Positions 1-10,689 of a stretch of DNA of 64,000 bases are shown here, one piece after another. The DNA comes from Gordionus sp. m RMFG-2023 (taxonomy: Eukaryota > Nematomorpha > Gordioida > Chordodea > Parachordodidae). The stretch spans positions 44,927,561-44,991,560 of the forward strand of contig NC_088775.1 in NCBI RefSeq assembly GCF_954871325.1, given 5' to 3'. Positions within the stretch are counted from its first letter, which is position 1. Each line of letters opens with the position of its first letter. The notes beneath the pieces were generated by a model. That model had not been told where the DNA came from. It saw only the letters and a list, made by a program, of their open reading frames with translations, and ran no database searches. Made by a program: the position numbers and the translations under genes.

Positions 1-729
1 TCATCTGCGTTTTTGGATTTGTACCATATTTTCTGTATAGTGGTTTGTACCTCTTCATTCCACCACCATTGTTCTTTGTATGATTTGTTGCCTCCCCTTG
101 TCTTGTACCATTTTCGTATGTTATTAAATGACTATCCTTTTTCCTACAGTAGGTGTTGGTTAAGGCAAGGTCGAAGGCTTGCGCAAATTTCAGTATATGC
201 TCTCCTTCATCATTTTTTTCTCCATATCCAAAACCACCATGATGCCTTTTGTAGCTATCTCTAGTTTCCATTACAGCTTCATCGAGGATAGCTCTAAAAT
301 CATCTTTCTCTTCTTCTTTGCAACCCGTTTGAGGAGCATATAATGAAAGGATGTGTAGTATTGATTGACTAATGCAGAGTTCCTGTTGACTTCTACAACT
401 GAGGAGGTTAGATCTTGACTGCGGATGATGCCGACACCGTTTCTATTGCTAACAAGTCCATTATAGTACAATTTATACCCATCTCCAATCATCAAAGTCT
501 TCTGTCCTTTCCATTTCGTCTCTTGTATGCACGCTATATCAACTTTTCTCTTGTTCAACATTGATGCCAATTCTCTCGTCTTACCTTTAAGCGTCCCAAT
601 ATTCAAACTTGCTATTCTTGTTTTCTTTGCTTTGACCTTTACTTTACTTTTCACAGGATGGAGGTCTACACCCTGCGTGTCGCATGGAGGGAACGCCTTA
701 GCTTTCATATTTTCATTTGTGTCCTTCAT
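1..729 (-). pseudogene. Endonuclease/exonuclease/phosphatase domain of an RTE-like LINE, frameshifted and deleted
   Basis: The start is the ATG at 729. The opening carries family hallmarks: IASLNIGTLKGK, then DIACIQETKWKG (catalytic Glu within QET), then YYNGLVSNRNGVGII. A frameshift near 325 moves the reading to a second frame with APQTGCKEEEKDDF, then GGFGYGEKNDEGE and DLALTNTYCRKKDSHLITY. The sequence then jumps to EQWWWNEEVQ, so the segment normally holding the final Asp/His motifs appears deleted. In an active element this protein nicks target DNA to prime reverse transcription. The frameshift and deletion make this copy non-functional. Confidence 0.75.
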
Positions 730-867
730 TTTGTTTATTGGGCAGGTATCCTTAGCACCCAGCTGTCCAGGCCTACTAAGGTGTCATCTCTAAGCTCCGA
801 AATTCATCATACCATATGTCTTTACACATCAGTCATCGAAGAAAAACTTGAAAGTTTTTATGGTTAT

Positions 868-943
868 TACCAGGATTGAACCTGCGTCCTTGTTCATACT
901 CGTGTTTCCAAGCGTACATCTTACCCATTAGGACACCCCGGCG
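868..943 (-). other. tRNA-like head of the LINE, internal pol III boxes
   Basis: On the minus strand an A-box-like stretch (TGTCCTAATGGGTA, 935-922) is followed about 40 bp later by a good B box (GGTTCAATCC, 882-873). It looks like a tRNA-derived promoter rather than a functional tRNA, because the arms do not fold cleanly and coding-linked sequence continues directly from it. A related copy heads the 48975-49586 element. Confidence 0.6.
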
Positions 944-965
944 ATAATTTATATTATAATATAAT

Positions 966-1098
966 TGTCGTAAATGATAATATTTTTTTTTATATATTTG
1001 AAATGTCAATCATTTAAAATTAGATTTTTTTTATCGTTTTTGATGAAAAAAGATTTTTATAATTATTAATTTTTTCATGAATATTAAAGAAAATAAAA
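966..1098 (+). repeat. Gypsy-2 5' LTR, left portion
   Basis: It starts TGTCGTAAATGATAATA and matches 24860-24993 of the 3' LTR closely. The match stops at AAATAAAA (1091-1098), which is the target duplication of the inserted MULE. Confidence 0.85.
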
Positions 1099-1400
1099 AA
1101 GCGGTTTGACTAAACTGCGAATTCTTAGGTAAAATTTTTTATATATTATATTTTTTTGTAGTGAGATCCATTTTCCTATGATATAAATAACTTATAAAAA
1201 ATTAAATTTTTAGATATATTCAATAATAAAGAAATATACATTAATAGTTAAATTATCTTTTATCTCATAATAAATCGTTTAAATCTTTTAATATAATTAT
1301 ATTAAAGATATTAATAATTCAATTTTAAATTCCAATAATATTAAATCCGCAAGTTGGCGTGTATTATTATAAAATACTATTATAAAAAAATATAATCATT
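1099..1400 (+). repeat. Left terminal inverted repeat of the MULE
   Basis: This matches the reverse complement of 17780-18479 in two blocks: about 1099-1297 (including GTAGTGAGATCCATTTTCC) and about 1310-1400 (including AAATCCGCAAG and GGCGTGT). About 430 bp present in the right arm is absent here. Confidence 0.75.
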
Positions 1401-3360
1401 TAAAAATGTTTTATATCAGAATTTACTCCTAAAACATTAAAGACTCATTTTAATAAGCTGAATTATCATAATACGCATGGTGGAGGGCTATGTATAATAT
1501 TTAAAACAAAATCATGCTAATAAAGTATATTGTTAATATCACTATATAAAATATTATTTTGTGTCAAATGATATTCAATAATATCAAGTTACTATTAAAA
1601 TAAAATAATTTAAATATTATTTATCTTGATTTATCTAAATATTATAGTAAATGATTAATTTATATTTATATAATTAGAATCATATTTATATAAATATTTC
1701 ACATGATGCCATTCATTCATTTACCTTTTTTTACCTCAATAACAATAGATTTTTTTCTAGTCGTCATATATCTTAATATATTCAATCAGAAATGGATAAT
1801 CACGTAAGAAAATATTTATATTACATGGGTAGGTCCTTAAGAATCTAGATACAGATGTGAAAAAATTAATCTTAGATACAGATACTAGTATTTTTTTCAA
1901 AATATCAAAATAAAATTAGAATAGTTTATAAAATATAGTTTTTACTAATTAATAAAATATTTAATGATGAGTTAATATATCAGGCATTTTAATATCAGTA
2001 ATAGCCCATTCTTATAGATAGGGAAGGGAGACGAGTTGAAATATTAATTAGTAAAAGAGTATTTAAAATAGATTTATTATTTTATAAGATAATTTAGTAT
2101 TAGACCTTTGCCATTTTGGCATACATAGCATTGTACCAAAACCAAATAACCTTTCAATTGAAGTTGATGAAGATATTACAGTATTATATTTATAAAAAAA
2201 TGTTATTTGTATTATTGAACTCAGCAACACTTGTTTCACCAAAAAAAATATTTTCTTTATTAGATATTAAATCTATTGATGTTATAGTTTTGATTATATA
2301 CTATGATACTACATTTAGGGCTTCTTTTATTAATATATTTTGAAAGTATTCTTTAATTCATATCTTAAAAAAAGCCTCATTATATTCAAATTATTGGAAA
2401 ATATTTTCTTAAATTTTGTCTATACCATCTTAAGCATGAATTTTTAAGAAAACCTATGCTCCTTATAGCCACATATTAATATATTTTAAATATGTTTAAC
2501 AAAATTTTTGTTTAACCCTTTATCATTTTTATGTTACAGATTTTATATCCAGCCTTTTTAACTTTTATTTAAAAAAAATTTCCATTTAAAATTTTAAGAT
2601 TAGGATTTGATTCATGGGAACTTATTTCCATAACTTAAATTTCACAACCTTCTTCTTCACTACCATCCTGCAAATTAAAATATATTACATAAAATTGGTA
2701 ATGATATTCTGTCGAGTTACATTTATACAGGGATCCAAACCGAAAAGAATATCGGTTCGGTTAAGGTTCGGATAAATATAAAGGTTCAGGTTCAATTAAA
2801 AATAACGCTTCAGGTTCAGTTTTGATCCCTGCATTTATATATAAAATGTAATCTTTACTAATTTCGTTTGGGTTATTTTATATACATTTACCTTAATATA
2901 AGTTGTAAATTTTTCAGTTAATTTTGGTCGTCGATATATTTAAAATATGGCGGAAAAGAATAAGGAAATTAATACAATATTCTTGAAGAAAATAAGATAT
3001 ATGCTGTGATATGTAAAATTTTAAATATGAATATTAAAAAGTATCTGTATCTTTTGCCAAGAAAATAAAAATGAAAAAGATGCAAGATTTTTTTCAGAAT
3101 AAAGAATCTTAGATATCAGATACTAGTATCTTATTAAAAATGTCAAAAGGTACTACAAGATACAAAAGGATTTTGTATTTTGTATTTTAGATACAAATAT
3201 TTGTGGTACTGCACAACTCTGATTACAATTGATATGATGATCAATGATTGAGCAGTATAAAACAAATAATTATAAAGTGTTAACAGTCTAATTTTGTTGA
3301 CCTTTATCTTTAAATGAACAGAAAGAATAAATTTATTTAATTTTAATTATTAATCTAAAA
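1401..3360. other. MULE interior without recognisable genes
   Basis: AT-rich, with no supportable coding sequence. It contains one hAT-type MITE (2728-2831) and scattered copies of a TAGATACAGATACTAGTATC-like motif (about 1835-1895 and 3035-3200) that probably mark degenerate MITEs. Confidence 0.5.
2728..2831. mobile_element. Small hAT-type MITE
   Basis: 104 bp with ends CAGGGATCCAAACCGAA and, reversed, CAGGGATCAAAACTGAA. Perfect 8-bp duplications CATTTATA lie at 2720-2727 and 2832-2839. It has no coding capacity. Confidence 0.85.
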
Positions 3361-3379
3361 TAAAATAAAACAATATTAC

Positions 3380-4050
3380 AGAATGCTGACTGTACTAGTG
3401 GTTATGAATGGATGGAAGCATTACCAAGTCGTAACCTAGGTAACCTCTTATAAGATGAACAATTAAGAGTTGCCATAGGCCATCGACTTGGATGTAACAT
3501 TGTTCAACCACATACATGCATCAAATGTAAAATATTAGTTGACTCCAAAGGGAGACATGGTCTAAATTGTATATATAATCAAGGCATGCAAGACATGCAG
3601 CAATTAATTTAGCTATTAGCCGTTCTCTTGCCAGGGCCCGAATACCAAACATCCTGGAGCCTACAAATTTATCGTTAGATGATGGCTTAAGAACAGATGG
3701 CTTAACTTCCGTGCCTTGGTCTTTAGGGAAATCCTTAATTTGGGACTTTACATGCATATCTTCTTTCCCAAAAAATTTAAATTCTAATCCGGTTGATATT
3801 TCCGAGAAAAAAAAACAATGAAATATTCCAAATTCACAAGTTATATTTTTACACCTATTGTTATCTCTTCCGTTGGACATATGCCAAGCGGAACTTTAAA
3901 TTTTTTAAAAAATATAGGGGATAAGACAAGAGCCCTTACATCAGAACCTAAAGAATTTTATTTTTTAAAACAAAACCTTCAAATCACAATTTTAAAATAT
4001 AATTACGCATGTTTTTCGGGAACTTGTAGTCCCACCTCCGTTTTTATATA
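3380..4050 (+). pseudogene. C-terminal fragment of a YLDD-type reverse transcriptase protein
   Basis: Pieced across frames, the plus strand reads WMEALPSRNLGNLL, then LRVAIGHRLGCNIVQPHTC, then KCKILVDSKGRHGLNC, then NILEPTNLSLDDGLRTDG, then PWSLGKSLIWDFTC, and finally FYFLKQNLQITILKYNYACF. This is the region downstream of RT in a widespread invertebrate RT family: a CxC..HGLSC zinc-like motif, then an R-P-D-G / W-D-T-C segment. The same family with its YLDD catalytic core is at 57350-60000. Frameshifts and in-frame stops show it is decayed. It probably inserted into the MULE. Confidence 0.65.
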
Positions 4051-4147
4051 ATATTGTTTTATTTTATATTTTATGTGAGAAAATTTTGAGATAAATTTGA
4101 TAAATTGAAAAAAAAAAAAAATTTATTAATCTTATTTCAAAAACGCA

Positions 4148-5110
4148 ATGATGGAGAAAATAGATGTGAAGCCATGCTCTTCATTGCTTAGATTACAGAA
4201 TAATTTTTCAGTTAATTCAGCAGTAAATGGATTGAGCCTTATCAGTTTACATTACAATTTATCAACTAAATGTAATGATAATTTTTTAGTTGGGGAGGAA
4301 GACCTTATTTCTCAAAGGTTGTTAAAATCATTTCAGGGGCATCTTTTAGAAGATTATTCGCCTAGAAAAGTTATTGGGGATGACAATTGTTTTTATCGTT
4401 GCTTGTCTCTAGCAATTTTTGGTCATGAGGAGGAACATCTCTACATGAGACTCTTGACAGCAATTGAAATAATAATTAATAGAAAGTATTATGATATAGA
4501 TGATAAATTTTACAGTAGTAATAAAACAATAAGTGATGAAAGAATTTCCACTACTGATTACAATCATGTTTTAAATGATGCATTGATGGTAGGAGGCTGG
4601 GCACAAATGATGCATCTTTATGCATCAAGTGCAGCTTTGGGAAAAGCATTTCAATCTTATTGTCCACCTTCTAATCGTGGGATGTATAGCGCCTATACCA
4701 CACCAGTATATGGGCGTTCAATTAACTTAGTTTTTATGTGGTCGAGTTTATTACCCCGATAAATTGGCGAATTTTAAACCAAATCATTTCTGTTACCTAC
4801 AATCATTACTATCGAGTCCTCCACCAATTATTAGTCATTTGTCACCTAGAATTGATGTAGCACCATTTATATTTCCATTAGTTGAAAATAATTCCCAACA
4901 TATTTTTCCACCTCCAATCGAATATCCGCCTATTATTAGCTATTTACCAACTATTTTATCTGATGATGATTTACTATTCTATTCTCCAATTTCTGTTGAC
5001 AATGATTCTCCACCTATCTCACCTTCAATCAAATCCCTGTCTAGTATGAGTCATTTATCACATATTTCATCATCAGCAGACAATAATCCTCCACATATTT
5101 TCAACCTCTA
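4148..5110 (+). pseudogene. OTU-family cysteine protease domain plus Ser/Pro-rich linker of the MULE protein
   Basis: The ATG at 4148 opens about 70 residues of unassigned N-terminus, followed by GDDNCFYRCLSLAIFG, which contains the OTU catalytic Asp/Cys motif (GDxNCxxR). The domain runs through MRLLTAIEIIINRKYY and the segment ending INLVFMWSSLLP. A frameshift near 4755 ends the first frame, and the OTU histidine motif follows in the next frame as FKPNHFCYL. A repetitive linker rich in Ser, Pro, Asn and Ile follows (4830-5330). OTU proteases remove ubiquitin, and OTU domains are known in some MULE elements, but the function here is inferred only. Confidence 0.7.
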
Positions 5111-5149
5111 ATCAATTCCCCATCTAGTATCGCTTGTTTATCACCCGTT

Positions 5150-5960
5150 TTGATGCCAGCTATCCTTAATGATTCACCATTCATATTTCCATCTTCAGTT
5201 AACAATAATTCTCCAACTATTACTAATTTATCATCAATTGTTAGTAGCAGCTTACCTTTTCTAGACCCCGATAATATTATGAATATGTTATTGAATCCCA
5301 TAAATATTCTAGAATCAATACCAACCGGTATCAAAAACAATGTTATATTTACAATAAGTAATAAAGAAAATATGATTTTGAAAGAAAGGGGTAAAAAATT
5401 AGTGCATAGCGATGATTGTGGCGCGTGGACTGGTACATCCACAGGTACAGCAAAATATTATTATAGTATAAATATCAATGATAATACAATTAGCAGTGGT
5501 TCTATGGTTATTAAGGATGGCTTATTTGGCAAGTCCACCACAAAACGATATAATCATATATTTATTGCAAAACCACAACCAAATCCTCAGGACTTGGTAA
5601 TTTTAAATCTTTATTATACAAAACTGAAAAATTGTGAAACGTATAAAAGAAGAATATGCCATTTAGATAAATATTTAAACAGCTCAGTTCATCTTATTCA
5701 ATCTATATTTATAGTTGAATACATAGGAACATATCCAGGGTTGTTTCCACATGGAAACAACAGATACTAGCAGGAGTTTATAGTCATACCCCAGTATGTA
5801 TAATGCGACAAATTAAGGAAAAGGTAGTGCATTAGCCTCAAAAGACGTGTACCAAGATTTAATAGCTAATGAAGAATATTTTACTTCCAGAGATATCAAA
5901 CAAATTCGTAATATACAATTTAACGAATTGCATAAAAATGATTTGAAAAATTTTTCTGAC
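5150..5960 (+). pseudogene. N-terminal region of the MULE transposase
   Basis: After the linker the reading contains DDCGAWTGTSTGTAKYYY, then KRYNHIFIAKPQPNPQDLV, then LYYTKLKNCETYKRR, then VEYIGTYPGLFPHGN. This pattern is familiar from OTU-containing MULE-like proteins of cnidarians and molluscs. It ends at 5770 but coding-like sequence resumes in another frame (GSALASKDVYQDLIANEEY and NEFQY) to about 5960. Several frameshifts show decay. Confidence 0.6.
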
Positions 5961-6049
5961 CAGATAAATGAATTCCAATATTAAAAAAAATAGATATAAG
6001 CCCAGACAGAGTATGTTCGCTAATATTATAAACTAGTTTAATGTTAGAT

Positions 6050-6985
6050 AATATTATATATATTTGTTCTCAAGATTTTCCTTATTAGGTCCCTTGTTTG
6101 TGACGACAACAGTTTTCAAGAATCAAGTGCTCATGTCTAAATAACAGGATCATCCTATATTCTTTGGTCCTATATTTTTGCATGGCAGCTCTGATTATGA
6201 AACTTTTAACATTTTCTTTTCGCACTTGGAAGGCTTCTTCAAAAAAAATAAAATAAATGTTGAAAATCTTATATTCGGCAGCGATGAGGAGCTAGGTTTG
6301 ATAACTTCGTTAAGAAAGAATTTTAGTAATTCTACACATATATTATGCACCTATCATATGAAAAAGAATCTAAACTTATTTTTACAGGATAAAGAGGGAA
6401 TGGATTCAAGGACAAGGGAAGATATTGTAACTAAAATTTTTGGCAAAGAAGGACTTGTATTTTCATTAAGCGATAAAATCTTTGGAGAAAAGGTTGAAAA
6501 ACTGCGAGATTATTGTAGAGATAAACAGTTTATTAAATTATTGAAACATATAGATGCCAGTTTAAAAAATAATTTATTTTTATATGTATATTTACCTTTA
6601 AAAAATAAGGTGATATCGTATCTTTATACTAACAATAACTGCGAATCTTTAAATAATGTGTTAAAAATAAAGTTTAACCGAGATTCTACAACACCTGTGC
6701 ATATGATGGTCAATAAAATTTATGAATTAAGTTTAGCACAAGAAAAAGATTTTGAAAGAGCCCTTCTTGGTATGGGAAATTATTATTTAACAAAATGATG
6801 TGACAAAAATTCGTCATGAATGGGACCAGATAAGTGACGATCAACGTAAAAAAATAATATTAAATGTGTACAAATAAACAAAAAAAAATACCTCGACATG
6901 TGGTGGATTGACATTAATTCAACCTACAGGATCTAAAAAACCGTGTAAATCTAAAAGATCTAGATCAGATAGAACTAGAGCCTAG
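6050..6985 (+). pseudogene. DDE (MULE) transposase catalytic region
   Basis: The reading begins with FVTTTVFKNQVLMSK, then HPIFFGPIFLHGSSDYETF, then NLIFGSDEELGLI, which supplies the second catalytic Asp. ILCTYHMKKNL follows, the C-x2-H motif of MULE transposases. NNNCESLNNVLK holds the likely catalytic Glu, and VTKIRHEWDQISDDQRKK lies in a shifted frame after 6798. The protein would end at the TAG at 6983-6985. The first catalytic Asp region (about 6010-6080) is scrambled. This enzyme would cut and paste the 1099-18479 element, but this copy cannot be functional. Confidence 0.75.
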
Positions 6986-7051
6986 TTATTATAGTTCCTA
7001 CATAAAAATTAACCAGTAGGCACTAATTTATTTCAGAATTAATTTATCCAA

Positions 7052-7170
7052 AGCCCTTTTTAGGGCCATAACACCCAAAGGCCCTTTTTAGAGCCATAAA
7101 ACCCAAAGGCCCTTTTTAGGGCCACTCAACGAAAAGTTCGCTACAAAATCCAAAGACCCTTTTCATGGAC
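7052..7170 (+). promoter_or_regulatory. Tandem histone-type 3'-end stem-loops (four copies, one perfect)
   Basis: About 70 bp after the transposase stop there are four spaced hairpins. 7108-7123 is GGCCCTTTTTAGGGCC, which fits the histone stem-loop consensus GGYYYUUHUHARRRCC perfectly. 7080-7095 ends in GAGCC and also fits. 7053-7067 has lost one outer base. 7155-7170 (GACCCTTTTCATGGAC) is degenerate. The flanks CCCAAA upstream and ACTCAAC downstream are also histone-like. GAAAAG lies 8 bases after the third hairpin and resembles a U7-binding element. The orientation matches the transposase gene, so they probably form its mRNA 3' end. Confidence 0.7.
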
Positions 7171-7303
7171 ATTTAAACAATCAAATTATATTACTTTAAC
7201 GATTAACTTAACAAAACAAAATTTGTAGAAAAAGAAATACATGGACGCTTAACCCACCAACAATTCTCATTAGATATTAGCCGACGTTAAAACCCCAAGT
7301 TAT

Positions 7304-7453
7304 TTTTGAGATTATACTTAAAAATCTTTTATTTTTAAAACTAAAACCTAACAATCTATCAATAAAAAAAAATATATTAATACATTAAAAAAAATCAATA
7401 ATATTTTCTTTTAAATTAATAACAATAATAATAATATACATATACCTAGAACA
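7304..7453 (-). repeat. Gypsy-1 3' LTR
   Basis: On the minus strand it starts TGTTCTAGGTATATG and ends AATCTCAAAA. It is very short for an LTR and lacks the usual terminal CA. It aligns with 17083-17234 with two or three substitutions and a 2-base gap. Confidence 0.85.
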
Positions 7454-7467
7454 CCTCCCTTATTTTT
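7454..7467 (-). promoter_or_regulatory. Polypurine tract of gypsy-1
   Basis: On the minus strand AAAAATAAGGGAGG lies directly before the TG of the 3' LTR, the expected site for plus-strand DNA priming. Confidence 0.75.
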
Positions 7468-7517
7468 AAGAGGCGTTCTCAGGTTACTAAATATATATAT
7501 AAAAAAAATATTACATT

Positions 7518-8037
7518 TTATAATATATATTGCTCCTCTTTATTCATTACTTCATTTATACCCATCTCTGCTAATTCTTGTTGCACTTCTTCAGCTACGT
7601 TCATTTTGACGGGTCTTTTCCTTTGCAATGCTGGTTTTTTCATAAGTGTCTTACGCACTCCAAAATTCTTCTGATTCATGAGTACTTGCTTAGGCAGGAT
7701 TACATTAGAACGATCCAGAATTGTGCTAGCACGAGCAAAATTCGAATCATTGACTTTATTTTGGTTATTATCATTATTATTGATAACATAAGTATTGCTG
7801 GGACAGTTAGCTGCTTTGTGTCCTTCTGTTCCACAGGCAAAACAAGTTAAACGGAATATAGGTCTGTTGAACAATTGCTGAACACTCATCCTTGATCTAT
7901 GAAAGGATGGTTGCACATTTATCGTTGGTTGGTTTGGTGGCTGACCATTTCTCACAAGTTCCTCCTTCCTATTTGCCAGTTCAGTCCATGCACAGGCTAA
8001 AGCAGTTCCTGCTTGCGCTTTTTGATCTGCAGGATAC
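7518..8037 (-). CDS. Gypsy-1 3' ORF with one CCHC zinc knuckle
   Basis: This is an open frame of about 172 residues if read from the stop at 8038; the first ATG is at 7955. Before that ATG it reads ADQKAQAGTALACAWTELAN. The knuckle is CFACGTEGHKAANC (C-x2-C-x4-H-x4-C), roughly in the middle. The rest is basic and Asn/Gln-rich and ends EEQYIL. It sits between integrase and the 3' LTR, where some gypsy elements have env. The main Gag knuckles are elsewhere (15719-16432), so this is an additional knuckle protein or a displaced gag fragment. No membrane or signal sequence is visible. Confidence 0.55.
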
Positions 8038-8039
8038 TA

Positions 8040-8765
8040 GATTTTAAGTTAACGTAATACGTGTTCATGGTCACTCCTATTATCAATAAATTTTTCAACA
8101 AATTTTCCGAATTTAATTAATAAAATTAATTACTAAACATCATTAACTTTTCTTATTTATTCCAACTTATATTTAATTATTATTTTCACAATAAACAATT
8201 AATTTGATAAACAAATAACATTTTTTAATCCACTCACCACCCTCATTATTTATTTCAAAATATATACTTTCCAAACCTCTTTAAATCAACTTTTTATCTC
8301 TTGCTGCATAAATTTCACTTTTTCAATAATAATTCATAAGTTGTTTAAATTTATCCTTTTTCTTGTCAACTCTTTTATTTCTCGGTGCATATGTTTCACT
8401 ACAATAATAAAATTAATAACTTTTACGTTAAATATAAATTAGTTTCTTTCTACCAAATAAATTGATTTCTTATCTCAACATTCTATCAATTTAAAAAGTT
8501 AACACAATTTACATTACTATAAAATAATTCCCCTCTTCAACTTTTCCTTTTATCTCTCAACTGTTTTTTTTAACACAAAAAAAAAACTATTAACCACGAT
8601 ATGCTTCACTTCACTTAAGAACAAATATTTAATAAAACAAAAGATGACCTGCAATATACATTTTTGTTAAACCAAACGAATTATCAACATATTCAGTTAT
8701 ATGTATCTCATAAAGATAATTCTTACTTTTACCTTTACATACTTCTAACTATTCAATTATATATA
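8040..8765. other. Gypsy-1 3' non-coding region
   Basis: AT-rich and T-rich, with no gene seen. Confidence 0.4.
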
Positions 8766-8769
8766 TGAT

Positions 8770-10340
8770 TTGCCTAACTTTGATCGTAAAGTCATTTGAT
8801 CGTAAAGTCATTTGATCGTAAATTTTGTCCATTTTTCTGATTGGTCTATTTAATCGCGGTAAATTAAAATCATTTAAAAACATTATGCTTAATACTGTAG
8901 CTGATAATTTAAGACTATTTTTTAAAAGAAGAAATGAATCATTACAAAGTATGATATATTTAATTTGATTTTTAAAAAAATATTTTTTTAGAGTGACACA
9001 AAATCATCTAACAGCTGAAGGTATATTTAATACTAAACTTATCTAGATTACATACATTAATTTAGATAAAGATTCTCAGTGTAATATAGATCAGAATATT
9101 AGCCAACCCAGTAGCTCATCTAGTAATCAATAAGTAACATATAAAATAATTATTTTTGAATAAACAAGCTGATATATAATTAGACCTGGAAGACATTAAC
9201 AATGCAGGAATTTTATTAGACTTACATAATTCCAACAATGAAAATTTAAGTAAATAATTTATATTATTACATTTACATAATCTGATTATTACATTTACAT
9301 AATCTGATTATAAGTAATTTATATTTTGACACTGTAATTTTTAGATATACAATATATTCCAACTTCAAAAGGGAATTTGTGCTTGTATCATGATGGATAA
9401 TATATAATAAAAGAAAAGAATATTCAAAATCTAATTACTCAATATAATTTAAAAATTATAAATAAATATTTATTTGGATAAAGCATCTTGTTATATAAAA
9501 CTTATGTATAATTATAATATAGATGTATAATAAAATATAATATTCTGACCAAATTATCAATTAATTTTATTTATAAGTTATAATTATCTAATAAATAATA
9601 AATTGTAATCATATTTATCAGTTGCTTTTATTTCCATTATTTAAAGGAGTTCAAAATCAGTAGCTCTTCTTTCTTCATTATCTAATAAATAATAAATTTT
9701 AATAATATTTATCAGTTGCTTCTATTTCCATTATTTAAGGAGTTCAAAATCAGTAGCTCTTCTTTCTTCATTATCTAATAAATTTTAATCATTTTTATCA
9801 GTTTATTAATAGGTATACATTGTAATCATATTTATAGTTGCTTCTATTTCCATCAATTAAAGGCATTCAAAATCAGTAGCTCTTCATTATCTAATAAATA
9901 ATACATTGATATATGTTTATTAATAGGTATACATTATTACACTAATCTGATATAAAGAATTAGAAAAATATTTCCATTATTTAAAGGAGTTCAAAATCAG
10001 TAGCTCTTCTTTCTTCATTATCTAATAAATAATAAATTTTAATCATTTTTATCAGTTTATTAATAGGTATACGTTGTTTGTAATCATATTTATAGTTGCT
10101 TCTATTTCCATCAATTAAAGGCATTCAAAATCAGTAGCTCTTCATTATCTAATAAATAATACATTGATATATGTTTATTAATAGGTATACATAACTACAT
10201 TAATCTGATATAAAGAATTAGAAAAATTACGTGCATATAAATTCATATGAATTAAAAAATCGTCCATTTTGACCTGAAATGGACAAAGGTACCATTTTAC
10301 GATCAAAATAATACGATCAAAGGAGGCCCTCCCATATATA
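8770..10340. mobile_element. Non-autonomous inverted-repeat element in the gypsy-1 3' region
   Basis: The left end has three spaced TTTGATCGTA units (8780-8820) followed by TTTGTCCATTTTT. The right end, reversed, reads CCTTTGATCGTATTATTTTGATCGTAAAATGG then TTTGTCCATTT split by a few bases (10255-10325). Both sides adjoin TATATATATG, which may be a duplication or part of the repeat, so the exact ends are uncertain. Removing it makes the gypsy-1 3' region about 1.8 kb, similar to gypsy-2. The interior has a repeat array and only fragments of coding-like sequence (around 8880-9130). Confidence 0.6.
9590..10200. repeat. Imperfect 80-180 bp tandem repeat array
   Basis: Five to six copies contain the core TCAAAATCAGTAGCTCTTC, preceded by TTTCCATTATTTAAAGGAG and followed by TCATTATCTAATAAATAAT. 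Two higher-order units (about 9690-9925 and 9970-10190) are almost identical, showing later duplication of a block. Confidence 0.8.
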
Positions 10341-10689
10341 TACATATATACCAAACTATATCTCAGTTTTTTTTTATGATCCTTAAACAAATATTTTAAT
10401 AATCATAACTCGAAATGAACCGAACAATATTTTAATAATCATAACTCGAAATGACCCGTATAAATATTTTAATAATCGAAATCGACTAAGATATTCCTGT
10501 TCCAATTAATTTAATAATTAAAATGGTTTAAAATATTTAAATTATATATAACCTTTTATTCTATTCTATATTTCTAAATTCTATATATATTTTTTATTCT
10601 ATTCTAATTTATTTCCCCCTCTTTCTTAATTGATCACAATGTCTCATTTCTACACTTTTATTTTCCATTACTACTAAACATAATTTATT

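Larger units (their letters stand above)
1..943 (-). mobile_element. RTE-like LINE, 5' part, runs off the window start
   Basis: On the minus strand this begins with a tRNA-like block (943 to about 868), continues through about 140 bp of untranslated sequence, and enters an endonuclease coding region at 729. The first 240 bp is also found at 48975-49210, so this is a dispersed repeat with a defined 5' end (CGCCGGGGTG). The endonuclease resembles the apurinic-type endonuclease of RTE/BovB-like non-LTR elements, often annotated as craniofacial development protein 2-like. The reverse transcriptase would lie beyond the window. Gypsy-2 inserted about 20 bp outside its 5' end. Confidence 0.75.

Noticed and set aside
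868-943. Functional tRNA gene
   Set aside because: The boxes are good but the arms do not pair into a cloverleaf and the sequence is the head of a dispersed retroelement.
3521-3880. 119-codon minus-strand frame
   Set aside because: The plus strand matches the conserved RT C-terminal region, so the minus frame is a shadow.
8880-9130. Plus-strand coding-like fragments (NIMLNTVADNLRLFFKRR; DKDSQCNIDQNISQ)
   Set aside because: Too short and interrupted, with no recognisable domain; at most a relic of the inverted-repeat element's original gene.
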